Source: UBA1672 sp964351365
Lineage (GTDB): Bacteria > Pseudomonadota > Alphaproteobacteria > Micavibrionales > Micavibrionaceae
DNA: 64,000 nt
NCBI GenBank assembly: GCA_964351365.1
Contig: CAYGNP010000001.1
Coordinates: 124,001-188,000 of the forward strand
Direction: 5' to 3'
Shown: piece after piece, positions 8,411-16,205 of the stretch
Layout of the letters: each line of letters opens with the position of its first letter
Numbering within the stretch: position 1 is the first letter of the stretch
Made by a program: the position numbers and the translations under genes
Notes under the pieces: model-generated
The model's database searches: none
The model's input: the letters and a program-made list of their open reading frames with translations, nothing else
What the model was told of the DNA's origin: nothing

Positions 8411-10086
8411 TGGCTGATGAGATTAACAAACCGGAGAACCTGTCTGAAGTAGAGGGTTTTAAAACAAAGAGCCGAGGCTTACGCGGTGATTTGGCTGCGC
8501 AGATGGAAAATTCGCTGACGGGAAATGTCACGGAATACGGCAAGCAGCTAGTGAAATTTCATGGCTCTTACATTCAGGATAACCGTGACCGGCGGGCGGA
8601 GCGCGAGGAGAAGAAGCTGGAATGGGCGTATTCGTTCATGATCCGGCTGCGTATTCCGGGGGGGGATGTGAGCGCCGCGCAATGGCTGGGCTTGCAGGAA
8701 AGCTGTGATACCAAAGCGAGCGGTGTGGTTAAGATTACCACGCGCCAGACGGTACAATTTCACGGCGTGGTCAAAGCGCGCATGAAGCCGACCATGAAAG
8801 ATTTTGATGCGCTTGGGCTTGATGCGATTGCCGCGTGCGGAGATGTGAACCGGAACGTGATTACAGGCTCCAGCCCAGAGACCGCGCCCTTCCACGCCGA
8901 GGTGCACGAATATGCGGTGAAGATCAGCGAGCATTTATTGCCGCGCACGGGGGCGTTCAAGGAAATCTGGCTGGATGGGGAGAAGCTTGAGGACGGCGCG
9001 CCTGCCGAAGATGATCCGCTCTATAAGGATATCTACCTGCCGCGTAAATTCAAGATTGCTGTGGCTATCCCTCCGCTCAATGATGTCGATGTGTATGTGC
9101 ATGATATCGGCCTGATTGCGGTTGGTGAGGGGAAAAAATTTGAAGGCTTTAACGTCTCGATTGGTGGTGGTTTGGGCGCGACGCACGGCAATGCCAAAAC
9201 CTATCCGCGGCGGGGCGATGTGATCGGCTTTATTCCCAAAGACAAAACACTTGATGTATGCTGGCAGATTGCCGCTGTGCAGCGTGATTACGGCAACCGG
9301 GAGCAGCGCAATCAGGCGCGTTTGAAATATACGATTGACCGTCTTGGGCTGGATTTCTTTGTCGGTGAAGTTGAAAAGCGCCTTGGGTTTAAATTCGCCC
9401 CTGCCCGCAAGGTTCCCGCCTTTACGCACAGGGGTGATCCCTTTGGCTGGACGCAGGATGCGGCGGGTAAATGGTATTACACGGCCTTTGTCGAGAGTGG
9501 CCGCGTGGTGGATGAGGACGGGTATAATATCAAATCTGCGATGAAGGAGCTTGCACAATCGGGCTTGTGTGCCTTCCGCTTTACGGCGAACCAGAATGTA
9601 ATGCTGACCTATGTTGTGAAAAAAGATAAGGCCGCGATTGAGGCCCTTTTGAATAAGCATGGCATTACGATTGATGCGATGAATGCAACGCGGCGCGAGG
9701 CGATGGCGTGTGTTGCCATGCCGACCTGTCCGCTTGCGCTGGCCGAGGGGCAGCGTTATTTGCCGGAGTTTGTCGGCAAGGTTGAGGCGTTGCAGGAAAA
9801 GCACGGCATTCTCGACCGCCCCATTACCACGCGGATTACAGGCTGTCCGAATGGCTGCGGGCGGTCATATGCGGCGGAGATTGGTCTTGTGGGCAAAAAT
9901 CCGGGTAAATACGTTTTGCGCCTTGGCGGAGATTATGAAGGAGAGCGTCTGAATTCCGTTTATCTTGAGGAAGCCGATGAGGGGGAAATTCTTGCAACGC
10001 TTGATAAGCTCTTTGGGGACTATGCCAATGATGGTAAAAAGGGTGAGAGTTTTGGTGATTATAGCCAGCGGATTTTGTTTGGTTAA
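8410..10086 (+). CDS. cysI: Sulfite reductase hemoprotein subunit
   Basis: 558 aa, close to the usual ~570. Six-electron reduction of sulfite to sulfide. Two sulfite/nitrite reductase ferredoxin-like half-domains are visible: the first with KITTRQTVQFHGV (~residue 108), the second with GLCAFRFTANQNVML (~residue 388). The [4Fe-4S]-siroheme ligands are CVAMPTC (C-x5-C, ~residue 432) and GCPNGCG (C-x3-C, ~residue 478). The start codon overlaps the cysJ stop as TAATG, so the subunits are coupled. A repeat element follows at once, then mtnP on the same strand. Confidence 0.95.
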   Translation: MADEINKPENLSEVEGFKTKSRGLRGDLAAQMENSLTGNVTEYGKQLVKFHGSYIQDNRDRRAEREEKKLEWAYSFMIRLRIPGGDVSAAQWLGLQESCDTKASGVVKITTRQTVQFHGVVKARMKPTMKDFDALGLDAIAACGDVNRNVITGSSPETAPFHAEVHEYAVKISEHLLPRTGAFKEIWLDGEKLEDGAPAEDDPLYKDIYLPRKFKIAVAIPPLNDVDVYVHDIGLIAVGEGKKFEGFNVSIGGGLGATHGNAKTYPRRGDVIGFIPKDKTLDVCWQIAAVQRDYGNREQRNQARLKYTIDRLGLDFFVGEVEKRLGFKFAPARKVPAFTHRGDPFGWTQDAAGKWYYTAFVESGRVVDEDGYNIKSAMKELAQSGLCAFRFTANQNVMLTYVVKKDKAAIEALLNKHGITIDAMNATRREAMACVAMPTCPLALAEGQRYLPEFVGKVEALQEKHGILDRPITTRITGCPNGCGRSYAAEIGLVGKNPGKYVLRLGGDYEGERLNSVYLEEADEGEILATLDKLFGDYANDGKKGESFGDYSQRILFG

Positions 10087-10092
10087 ATCAAC

Positions 10093-10170
10093 GTCATTCT
10101 GAGGGGCTTTAGCCCTGAAGAATCTTGTTGTAGTTTTTTAGATCCTTCAGCGTTAACGCTTCAGGATGAC
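10093..10170. repeat. Paired-palindrome intergenic repeat, copy 2
   Basis: GTCATTCTGAGGGGCTTTAG through CGCTTCAGGATGAC. Hairpin A contains GGGGCTTTAGCCC and hairpin B CTTCAGCGTTAACGCTTCAG, whose loop differs from other copies while the stem stays paired (GCG TTAA CGC). Such compensatory variation suggests structure is conserved. It separates cysI from mtnP on the same strand and may stabilise the cys mRNA 3' end. Confidence 0.88.
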
Positions 10171-10188
10171 AATTCAGGAGAATAAAAG

Positions 10189-11037
10189 ATGCTTGCGATT
10201 ATTGGTGGATCAGGATTATACGCACTGGATGAGATTACAGTTATCGCCGAGCATGATGTGGATACGCCCTTTGGCAAGCCGTCTGCGCCGGTTGTTGAGG
10301 GCTCTGCGTTTGGATCAAAGGTTTTATTCCTGCCACGCCATGGGCGCAATCACGAATTCCTTCCCTCAGAAGTTAATTTCCGCGCGAATATCTATGCGCT
10401 GAAATCTTTGGGGGCGCGCACGGTTTTGAGCGTATCGGCATCGGGGTCTTTGCAAGAGGAGATCGCGCCCGGTGATCTGGCGCTCGCGTCACAATATTTC
10501 GATCATACGCGCGGATTTCGCAAAAATTCATTTTTCGGTGAGGGTGTTACAGCGCATATCTCAACGGCGGAGCCGACCTGCCCTGTTTTGGCGGATGATG
10601 TTCTAAAGGCGGCAGGCGATATTAATCTTCCGCTGCATTCGGGTAAAACCTATGCCTGCGTTGAGGGGCCGCGTTTGGGCACGAAGGCCGAGAGTTTTTT
10701 CCTGAAGAATGCCGTCAAAGCCGATGTTGTCGGTATGACCAATGTGCCCGAAGCGTTCTTGGCGCGCGAGGCGCAGATGGGGTATGTGACGCTCGCGATT
10801 GCAACAGATTACGATTGCTGGCGGGAAGATCCGGATGAGCATGTGAGTGTTGAGGCGGTGTTTGCGGTCTATAACGAGAATATCGGCAAGATCAAAACAT
10901 TGATTTTGAAGCTGCTGGAGAATGGCATTTCCGAGACGCCGGAAAATATCCGCAGCGCTCTAAAGGGCGCTGTGATGACGCCGGATGAGCGCCTCGATGC
11001 GGCGCAGCGCAGCTGGCTTGGGATATTACGGATTTAA
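10189..11037 (+). CDS. mtnP: S-methyl-5'-thioadenosine phosphorylase
   Basis: 282 aa, PNP/MTAP family. Cleaves methylthioadenosine, the by-product of polyamine synthesis, to adenine and methylthioribose-1-phosphate (methionine salvage). Signatures: LAIIGGSGLY at 2-11, FLPRHGRNHEFLPSEVNFRA near 47-66 (phosphate and ribose binding), VEGPRLGTKAES near 158, and VVGMTNVPEAFLAREA with the substrate-binding Met. The Asp in ATDYDCW (~residue 205) is the base-recognition residue typical of adenine-specific enzymes. An AGGAG site lies ~9 bases upstream. It may be read with cysGHJI across the repeat. Confidence 0.9.
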   Translation: MLAIIGGSGLYALDEITVIAEHDVDTPFGKPSAPVVEGSAFGSKVLFLPRHGRNHEFLPSEVNFRANIYALKSLGARTVLSVSASGSLQEEIAPGDLALASQYFDHTRGFRKNSFFGEGVTAHISTAEPTCPVLADDVLKAAGDINLPLHSGKTYACVEGPRLGTKAESFFLKNAVKADVVGMTNVPEAFLAREAQMGYVTLAIATDYDCWREDPDEHVSVEAVFAVYNENIGKIKTLILKLLENGISETPENIRSALKGAVMTPDERLDAAQRSWLGILRI

Positions 11038-11086
11038 TTGCCTTGCCCGCCTTTCATTGTGTAGACACATCTATTAAGGTGCGGGA

Positions 11087-11962
11087 ATGGATTTCTATAG
11101 TTTTTTAAATGAGTATAAGGCCGTCATTGGCACGCTCTCGATCGCATTTGCGACCGTTCTGGCGGTGAGTATGAATTTGGCCTATAGCCGGCGCGCCGAC
11201 ATGCGGCAAAAGCGTGAGCGTGATGCCAGCTTTGGCTCGGCGATTGCCTCCGAGCTTGTTGATAATGCGGATAACCTTATGGATCTTTATTTTCAGATTT
11301 CGCGCTCAACGGCGAAAAGTACAAAAATTACGGGGTATAAGGAATTTAGCATTTTTGCCTATCAGGGTTTACTGGAGCAAATTGGAACTCTGGGGCCGTC
11401 TTTGTCCTTTATGGTAGTGGATGTTTACGGCGATATCGTCAAGCTTAAGACGCGCCTTGGTACGATGAATGCCGAGGATATTCTGGCTGATAAAGATGAT
11501 CTGCTGCCTGATATTCAAAATACGCTGGTTAAGGTTATGACCTGCTCAATTATGATGTATTTCTACGCGGATTATATGTCGGGGAAAAATTGGCTTAAGG
11601 CGATAAAACGCCAACGCGTATTGTGGGTGGAATATATGCTTGAGAGTTTCCTTGAATATGTTGATAAAACTGACCATTCCGCTGACTTTCTTGGTATTGA
11701 TGACGGCGAAGAGATCACGTTTTTAAAACGGTTTACTGATCCTGAAAAGCGCAAACATATTAAATCTTTGTTTGAAGCGATTGATCATAGCTATACGCGG
11801 TTCAATCATGTTGAAACATGGCAGGCGCAGCTGATTTTGCGGGCCTTATCGTACAAGCTTAGCAATACGCTGATGATCTTTCTTGATCTTGAGCCGAGCG
11901 AATACTCCCTCTCTTCCGAGAAGGAGTATAAGAGAATAATCAGCGCCTTTAAGAGCTTCTAG
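11087..11962 (+). CDS. Unknown membrane-anchored protein
   Basis: 291 aa, not recognised. One hydrophobic segment at about residues 13-32 (VIGTLSIAFATVLAVSMNLA) is followed by a basic stop-transfer stretch (RRADMRQKRERD), predicting a single N-terminal anchor with a cytoplasmic body. The rest is mainly helical and soluble, with many acidic residues and no catalytic motif that I can name. An AAGGTGCGGGA site precedes the ATG. It starts 49 bp after mtnP on the same strand and ends 3 bp before the convergent peroxiredoxin gene. No function is proposed. Confidence 0.7.
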   Translation: MDFYSFLNEYKAVIGTLSIAFATVLAVSMNLAYSRRADMRQKRERDASFGSAIASELVDNADNLMDLYFQISRSTAKSTKITGYKEFSIFAYQGLLEQIGTLGPSLSFMVVDVYGDIVKLKTRLGTMNAEDILADKDDLLPDIQNTLVKVMTCSIMMYFYADYMSGKNWLKAIKRQRVLWVEYMLESFLEYVDKTDHSADFLGIDDGEEITFLKRFTDPEKRKHIKSLFEAIDHSYTRFNHVETWQAQLILRALSYKLSNTLMIFLDLEPSEYSLSSEKEYKRIISAFKSF

Positions 11963-11965
11963 GCT

Positions 11966-12583
11966 CTATTTCGCGGCTGGTTCAATCTGCGCCAGTTCCT
12001 CTAAGGCAGCCAAAACATCGCTTATGGGGGCGCGTTGTTTGTAGTCCTCGTTGACATAGGCGTATGTGACAATGCCGTCCTGATTGACAACAAAAGTTCC
12101 GGGAATTGGAAGTTCAGCTACCTCAACGCCGTTATATTCGGCAAGGGATTGTCCTGTTTTCTTTTTCACATACTCGCTGGTTTTTTCGATGATGCTGTCT
12201 GAGGTATACCAAACCAGATCATAGTCGCGAATGACTTTATTACCGAGGTCGCTCAAGATCTCAAACTGTAGATCGTTCGCCAGAACATGATCGACCATGC
12301 TTTCAGGTTTTGTTGGGGAGATTGCTACAAGCTGTGCGCCTTTTTCGGTTATTTGGGGCAAGTTCTCCTGAAATATGGCCAGTTGATCGTTACAATATGG
12401 ACACCATTCTCCACGATAAAAATTTATGATGACGGGGCCTTTTTTGAGCATTTCAGAGAGCGTGCGATACTGTCCGTGGGCGTTAGATAATGTGAAATCC
12501 GGGGCTTTGTCGCCCACTTTTAATCCGGCGGCATAGGCCGGGGTAACCATAATACAAAGTGCAAAAAGTATATATTTTAACAT
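11966..12583 (-). CDS. Exported peroxiredoxin-like AhpC/TSA protein
   Basis: 205 aa from the ATG at 12583, which has GAGGAAAACAC upstream and opens a clean signal peptide (MLKYILFALCIMVTPAYA). An earlier in-frame ATG at 12625 would bury this signal. The thioredoxin fold has VGDKAPDFTLSNAHG (23-37) and the active site GEWCPYCNDQ with C61 and C64. It probably reduces peroxides or thiols in the periplasm. The CxxC arrangement resembles the AhpC/TSA redoxin family more than typical 2-Cys Prx. It begins 22 bp after the ALDH7 gene and is likely co-transcribed with it; the functional link is unclear. Confidence 0.82.
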   Translation of the reverse strand: MLKYILFALCIMVTPAYAAGLKVGDKAPDFTLSNAHGQYRTLSEMLKKGPVIINFYRGEWCPYCNDQLAIFQENLPQITEKGAQLVAISPTKPESMVDHVLANDLQFEILSDLGNKVIRDYDLVWYTSDSIIEKTSEYVKKKTGQSLAEYNGVEVAELPIPGTFVVNQDGIVTYAYVNEDYKQRAPISDVLAALEELAQIEPAAK

Positions 12584-12605
12584 GTGTTTTCCTCTTCTTT
12601 GTTTG

Positions 12606-14108
12606 CTATTCGTCCGAAGTTTCAAATTGGATACCTTGGGCGAGGGGTAATTTTGTAGAAAAATTTACTGTGGAGGTCATACGGCGCATATAGGCCTTCC
12701 AAGCATCTGATCCACTTTCTCGCCCGCCGCCGGTTTCTTTTTCTCCGCCAAAGGCGCCGCCAATTTCTGCGCCGGATGTACCGATATTGACATTGGCCAG
12801 ACCGCAATCGCTGCCGGATTCGCTGGTGAATAGCTCGGCTTCGCGGATATCATTGGTGAAGATGGCTGAAGACAGGCCTTGTGGGACATTATTTTGACGC
12901 CAAATTGCATCTTCGATGTCGCTATATTTGAATACGTAAAGGATGGGGGCGAAGGTTTCGGTTTCTATATTATTACACCCCTCAGGCATTTCCGCGATGG
13001 CAGGTTTAACATAGAACGCTTTGGGATAGTCTTTTTCCATTATGCGCCCGCCGCCTGTAATTAGACCGCCATCCATTTGTGCAGTGTTGAGGGCATCTTC
13101 CATAGCGAGGTAGGCTTGTTCATCAATCAGCGGGCCGACCAGTATCCCCTGCTCCAGCGGATTACCGATTTTTAAGGACTCGTAAGATTTTTTGATGCGC
13201 GGAATAAGTGTGTCGTAGATGTCTTCATGCACGAAAATCCGGCGCGTCGTGGTACAGCGCTGCCCGCAGGTTCCAACCGCGCCAAAGACGATGGCCTGCA
13301 GCGCAAGATTTAAATCTGCGCTTGGAGCGACGATGATGGCGTTGTTCCCGCCAAGCTCAAGGATCGAGCGGCCAAAGCGCGCGGCAACAATTGGTGCGAC
13401 GGCGCGTCCCATGGCGGTGGAGCCTGTTGCGCTGATGAGGGGAATGCGCTTATCCTTTACCATTTCTTGGCCGATATCGCTCTCACCGATTAAGAGCTGG
13501 GATAGGCCTTGCGGTGCGTCCGCACCAAATTGCTTGATGGCTTTATCCAGAAGATTCTGGCAGGCTATCGCGGTTAGCGGGGTTTTTTCCGATGGTTTCC
13601 AGATGATGGAATTTCCGCAAACAAGCGCAAGGCTCGCGTTCCATGACCAGACCGCAACGGGGAAATTAAAGGCGCTGATAATTCCTGTTGGTCCCAAGGG
13701 CTGCCAGATTTCGCGCATCTTATGTTCAGGACGCTCGGAGGGCATGGTCAGGCCATAAAGCTGGCGGGATAGCCCCACGGCAAAGTCACAGATATCAATC
13801 ATTTCCTGTACTTCGCCAAGCCCCTCCTGATAAATCTTACCGCATTCAAGGGATACAAGTGCGCCGAGGGGCTCTTTATGTTCTCGCAGGACATTGCCAA
13901 GGATGCGCACTAGCTCGCCGCGGCGAGGCGCTGGAACGGTGCGCCATTTTTCGAAAGCCTGAACAGAAAGGCTGACTTTTTGCTGCACCCATGCACGATC
14001 ATCTTTTTTGATGCTTCCGATTTTTGTGCCATCGATGGGGCTATATACATCCAAATCACCTGCGTCCGGCTTCAGTCCGAGTTTTTTGAAGATCTCTTTT
14101 TGTTGCAT
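12606..14108 (-). CDS. amaB: ALDH7-type aldehyde dehydrogenase (aminoadipate semialdehyde)
   Basis: 500 aa, full length. NAD-dependent aldehyde dehydrogenase: GPTGIISAFNFPVAVWSWN (cofactor side), ISATGSTAMGRAV, ELGGNNAIIVAP with the catalytic Glu, and GAVGTCGQRCTTTRRIFVHE with the catalytic Cys. The GQRCTTTRR context and ALDH7-like flanks point to alpha-aminoadipic semialdehyde (piperideine-6-carboxylate) dehydrogenase, which forms 2-aminoadipate in lysine breakdown. The divergent neighbour hglS acts two steps later in the same pathway, which strengthens the substrate call. AAGGAG precedes the ATG. Confidence 0.83.
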   Translation of the reverse strand: MQQKEIFKKLGLKPDAGDLDVYSPIDGTKIGSIKKDDRAWVQQKVSLSVQAFEKWRTVPAPRRGELVRILGNVLREHKEPLGALVSLECGKIYQEGLGEVQEMIDICDFAVGLSRQLYGLTMPSERPEHKMREIWQPLGPTGIISAFNFPVAVWSWNASLALVCGNSIIWKPSEKTPLTAIACQNLLDKAIKQFGADAPQGLSQLLIGESDIGQEMVKDKRIPLISATGSTAMGRAVAPIVAARFGRSILELGGNNAIIVAPSADLNLALQAIVFGAVGTCGQRCTTTRRIFVHEDIYDTLIPRIKKSYESLKIGNPLEQGILVGPLIDEQAYLAMEDALNTAQMDGGLITGGGRIMEKDYPKAFYVKPAIAEMPEGCNNIETETFAPILYVFKYSDIEDAIWRQNNVPQGLSSAIFTNDIREAELFTSESGSDCGLANVNIGTSGAEIGGAFGGEKETGGGRESGSDAWKAYMRRMTSTVNFSTKLPLAQGIQFETSDE

Positions 14109-14145
14109 CGCGGCGCTCCTTATTCATCAAAATATAAGAATAGTA

Positions 14146-14154
14146 TGGTATAAT
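14146..14154 (+). promoter_or_regulatory. Extended -10 promoter of hglS
   Basis: TGGTATAAT: a perfect TATAAT at 14149-14154 with the TGn extension, 25 bases before the hglS ATG. No good -35 is seen, as is usual for extended -10 promoters. Confidence 0.5.
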
Positions 14155-14178
14155 ATAGTCTTTGATGAAAGGTGTTTC

Positions 14179-15465
14179 ATGTCTGATCTTTTTATCCCCT
14201 CTGATGATATTCGTGCACGGTTTTCGCGCGCGATGTCGGTGATGTACCGCGCCGAAGTTCCGGCCTACGGGACGCTGCTTGATCTTGTTGGCAAGGTGAA
14301 TGCACAGGTTCTGGAGCGTGATAAGGCTTTACGCGACGCCCTGTCAAAAACCGATAATCTTGAGCGGATTTCGGAGGAGCGCCATGGGGCGATTCGTTTG
14401 GGCACTGCGCAAGAACTGGCGATGATCTCACGGGTTTTTGGTGTGATGGGGATGCAGGCAGTGGGATATTATGACCTCACGCAGGCGAATGTTCCCGTGC
14501 ATTCCACAGCCTTTCGCGCGGTGGAGGCAGAGCGTCTTGCCCGCTCACCTTTTCGTGTGTTTTGTTCCCTTTTGCGTAGCGATTTGATTAAGGATAGAGC
14601 TTTGCGCGAACGCTCCGAGGAGATTTTGGCGGCGCGGGATATTTTCACGCCGCGCCTGAGGGAGCTGGTTGAGCAGGCTGAGGCGCAAGGCGGCCTTAAT
14701 GAAGCCGATGCACAGGATTTTATCGAGAATGCGACCTATACCTTCAAGTGGCATGATAAAGCGGCGGTTGAGAAAGATTTCTATGAGGCCCTGAAGGCAG
14801 CCGATCCGCGGGCGGCGGATATTGTGTGCTTTAAGGGGCCACATATTAATCACCTCACGCCGCGCACGCTTGATATTGATGCCACGCATGCGGCGATGCC
14901 GGAATACGGCATGAAGGCCAAAAATGTGATTGAAGGCCCTCCTCCCTCTCATCCTATATTGCTGCGCCAGACCTCCTTCAAGGCGCTGACTGAAAAGGTG
15001 ATGTTCGGCGCGCAGGAAGGTGTTCATACGGCGCGCTTTGGGGAGATCGAGCAACGCGGCGCGGCGCTGACACCAAAAGGGCGGGCGCTGTATGATGAGA
15101 TTCTGGATGAGGTGCGGGGGATCATCATCCCTGCCCCGGACGGATCGAATGCGGCCGAGTATATGCGCATTCTGAGCGAGCGGTTTCAGCGCTTTCCGAT
15201 TGCGCCGGAAGATATGCGCTCCGAGAAGCTTGCTTATTTTCAGGCCTATAAGGATGATGCGGGCAAGACAGCCTATACGCCGATTACCTATGAAGATTTT
15301 CTACCCGTCAGCGCTGCGGGGATTTTTGCGTCGAACGCTGCGGATAAAACACGTGAAGACAGCTTCCAAAGCTCCTCCCAGGCTGATTTTGAAGCTGCGC
15401 TTGGGCATAAAGTTGCCCGTGAATTTGATCTGTATGAGGCGATGCAGGAAAAATCCTATTCTTGA
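14179..15465 (+). CDS. hglS: 2-oxoadipate dioxygenase/decarboxylase HglS (DUF1338)
   Basis: 428 aa, VOC-superfamily DUF1338/YdcJ type. Known members are Fe(II) enzymes that turn 2-oxoadipate into D-2-hydroxyglutarate, the end of the D-lysine/2-aminoadipate route. Visible active-site candidates are H69 and R73 (RHGAIRLG), H225 (GPHINHLTPRTLDID) and E291 (FGEIEQRGAALTPKGR), with spacing close to the ligands described for Pseudomonas putida HglS. The ATG at 14179 (AAAGG upstream) was preferred to a longer frame starting at 14008, which would run back over the ALDH7 gene. It is divergent from the ALDH7 gene, so a shared lysine-responsive control is plausible. Confidence 0.87.
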   Translation: MSDLFIPSDDIRARFSRAMSVMYRAEVPAYGTLLDLVGKVNAQVLERDKALRDALSKTDNLERISEERHGAIRLGTAQELAMISRVFGVMGMQAVGYYDLTQANVPVHSTAFRAVEAERLARSPFRVFCSLLRSDLIKDRALRERSEEILAARDIFTPRLRELVEQAEAQGGLNEADAQDFIENATYTFKWHDKAAVEKDFYEALKAADPRAADIVCFKGPHINHLTPRTLDIDATHAAMPEYGMKAKNVIEGPPPSHPILLRQTSFKALTEKVMFGAQEGVHTARFGEIEQRGAALTPKGRALYDEILDEVRGIIIPAPDGSNAAEYMRILSERFQRFPIAPEDMRSEKLAYFQAYKDDAGKTAYTPITYEDFLPVSAAGIFASNAADKTREDSFQSSSQADFEAALGHKVAREFDLYEAMQEKSYS

Positions 15466-15500
15466 CACAATGTATATACACGTATATCATTGTATATATG
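15462..15500 (+). promoter_or_regulatory. Toxin-antitoxin promoter with palindromic operators
   Basis: TTGACA (15462-15467), a 17-bp spacer, TATCAT (15485-15490). The palindrome TGTATATACA (15471-15480) is inside the spacer and the near copy TGTATATATG (15491-15500) follows, exactly 20 bp on. Predicted transcription start is ~15497, at the antitoxin ATG (15498). The repeats suit autoregulation by the RHH antitoxin. Confidence 0.65.
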
Positions 15501-15767
15501 AATAAAGAACTTGTCTCCTTTCGGTTTGATCCAGAACTTAAAGCCCAGCTCGCAGCACTTGCTGAAGTTACGGGGCGTTCCCAGACTTTCCTGGCTGAGG
15601 AAGCCTTGCGCGAGTATTGTGCCCGGCAAGCCTGGCAAGTAGACGCTATTAATGAGGGGCTAGCGCAGGCGGATCGTGGTGATTTTGCTGAACATGCCTC
15701 TGTTAAACAAAAATGGGTGAAAAAGCGTGCAGATCTTCTGGACGAGCGCAGCACAGAGCGATCTTGA
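15498..15767 (+). CDS. Ribbon-helix-helix antitoxin
   Basis: 89 aa. The first ~45 residues fit a CopG/RelB-like ribbon-helix-helix: LVSFRFDPELKAQLAALAEV then GRSQTFLAEEALREY. The charged C-terminal half would wrap the toxin. The ATG was chosen because the domain begins there and the promoter's predicted start is at the same base. No Shine-Dalgarno is visible, so the message may be leaderless. It overlaps the toxin gene by 41 bp, a usual arrangement for such pairs. It probably represses its own promoter through the TGTATATACA-type repeats. Confidence 0.85.
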   Translation: MNKELVSFRFDPELKAQLAALAEVTGRSQTFLAEEALREYCARQAWQVDAINEGLAQADRGDFAEHASVKQKWVKKRADLLDERSTERS

Positions 15768-16011
15768 GAAAATAGAGTCTTTTATCGCATTAGATAATCC
15801 TGTTGCTTCGGTTGATGTTGTCCTTGAAAGTATAGATCAGGTCGAGAGGCTTTTGCCTCATAATCCTGCGTTAGGCAGAGCCGGGCGGGTTCACGAGACG
15901 CGGGAGATGGTTATCGTGGATTATCCGAATTATGTTGTAATTTATCGTGTCAGACTTGATATCCTTGAGATTGTGAGAGTTTTGCATGCTGCACGTAAAT
16001 GGCCCGAGTGA
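15727..16011 (+). CDS. RelE/ParE-superfamily toxin
   Basis: 94 aa. RelE/ParE fold: IFWTSAAQSDLEKIESFIA (residues 3-21), the middle LPHNPALGRAGRVHETRE and the end YVVIYRVRLDILEIVRVLHAARKW. The closing hydrophobic strands and HAARKWP tail are typical of ParE-like members. ParE poisons gyrase and RelE cleaves ribosome-bound mRNA; the sequence alone does not decide which applies, although the tail favours ParE-like. It overlaps the antitoxin. A 190-bp AT-rich stretch with no gene follows. Confidence 0.85.
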   Translation: MQIFWTSAAQSDLEKIESFIALDNPVASVDVVLESIDQVERLLPHNPALGRAGRVHETREMVIVDYPNYVVIYRVRLDILEIVRVLHAARKWPE

Positions 16012-16141
16012 TAATAATTTCCTTGATTTTTTAGGCATTTTATCCTAATGTTAAATTGTGCTGATAACGCGTTGTAAATAATAAATAATTTTAGAAAATG
16101 CACAAAAATGACAAACAAACTAAAGGACTTTGTTTTTTGTA

Positions 16142-16169
16142 TTGATTTCAATATCTTATAGGGTATATT
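16142..16169 (+). promoter_or_regulatory. Candidate promoter of uup
   Basis: TTGATT (16142-16147), a 16-bp spacer, TATATT (16164-16169), about 37 bases before the uup ATG. The flanking region 16012-16205 is otherwise AT-rich with no gene. Confidence 0.45.
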
Positions 16170-16205
16170 CAGCGCGCAGATTTAACCCTTACTTTTTTGG
16201 TATGT

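Noticed and set aside
8935..9804. Long minus-strand open frame inside cysI
   Set aside because: It is antisense to a complete cysI whose motifs are all present, and its residues (many Arg/His/Ile) are a typical shadow product.
15477..15494. TACA-N10-TGTA in the toxin-antitoxin promoter as a third sulfur operator
   Set aside because: Spacing is 10, not 9, it lies within the promoter core, and it arises from the local TGTATATACA palindromes that suit the RHH antitoxin.
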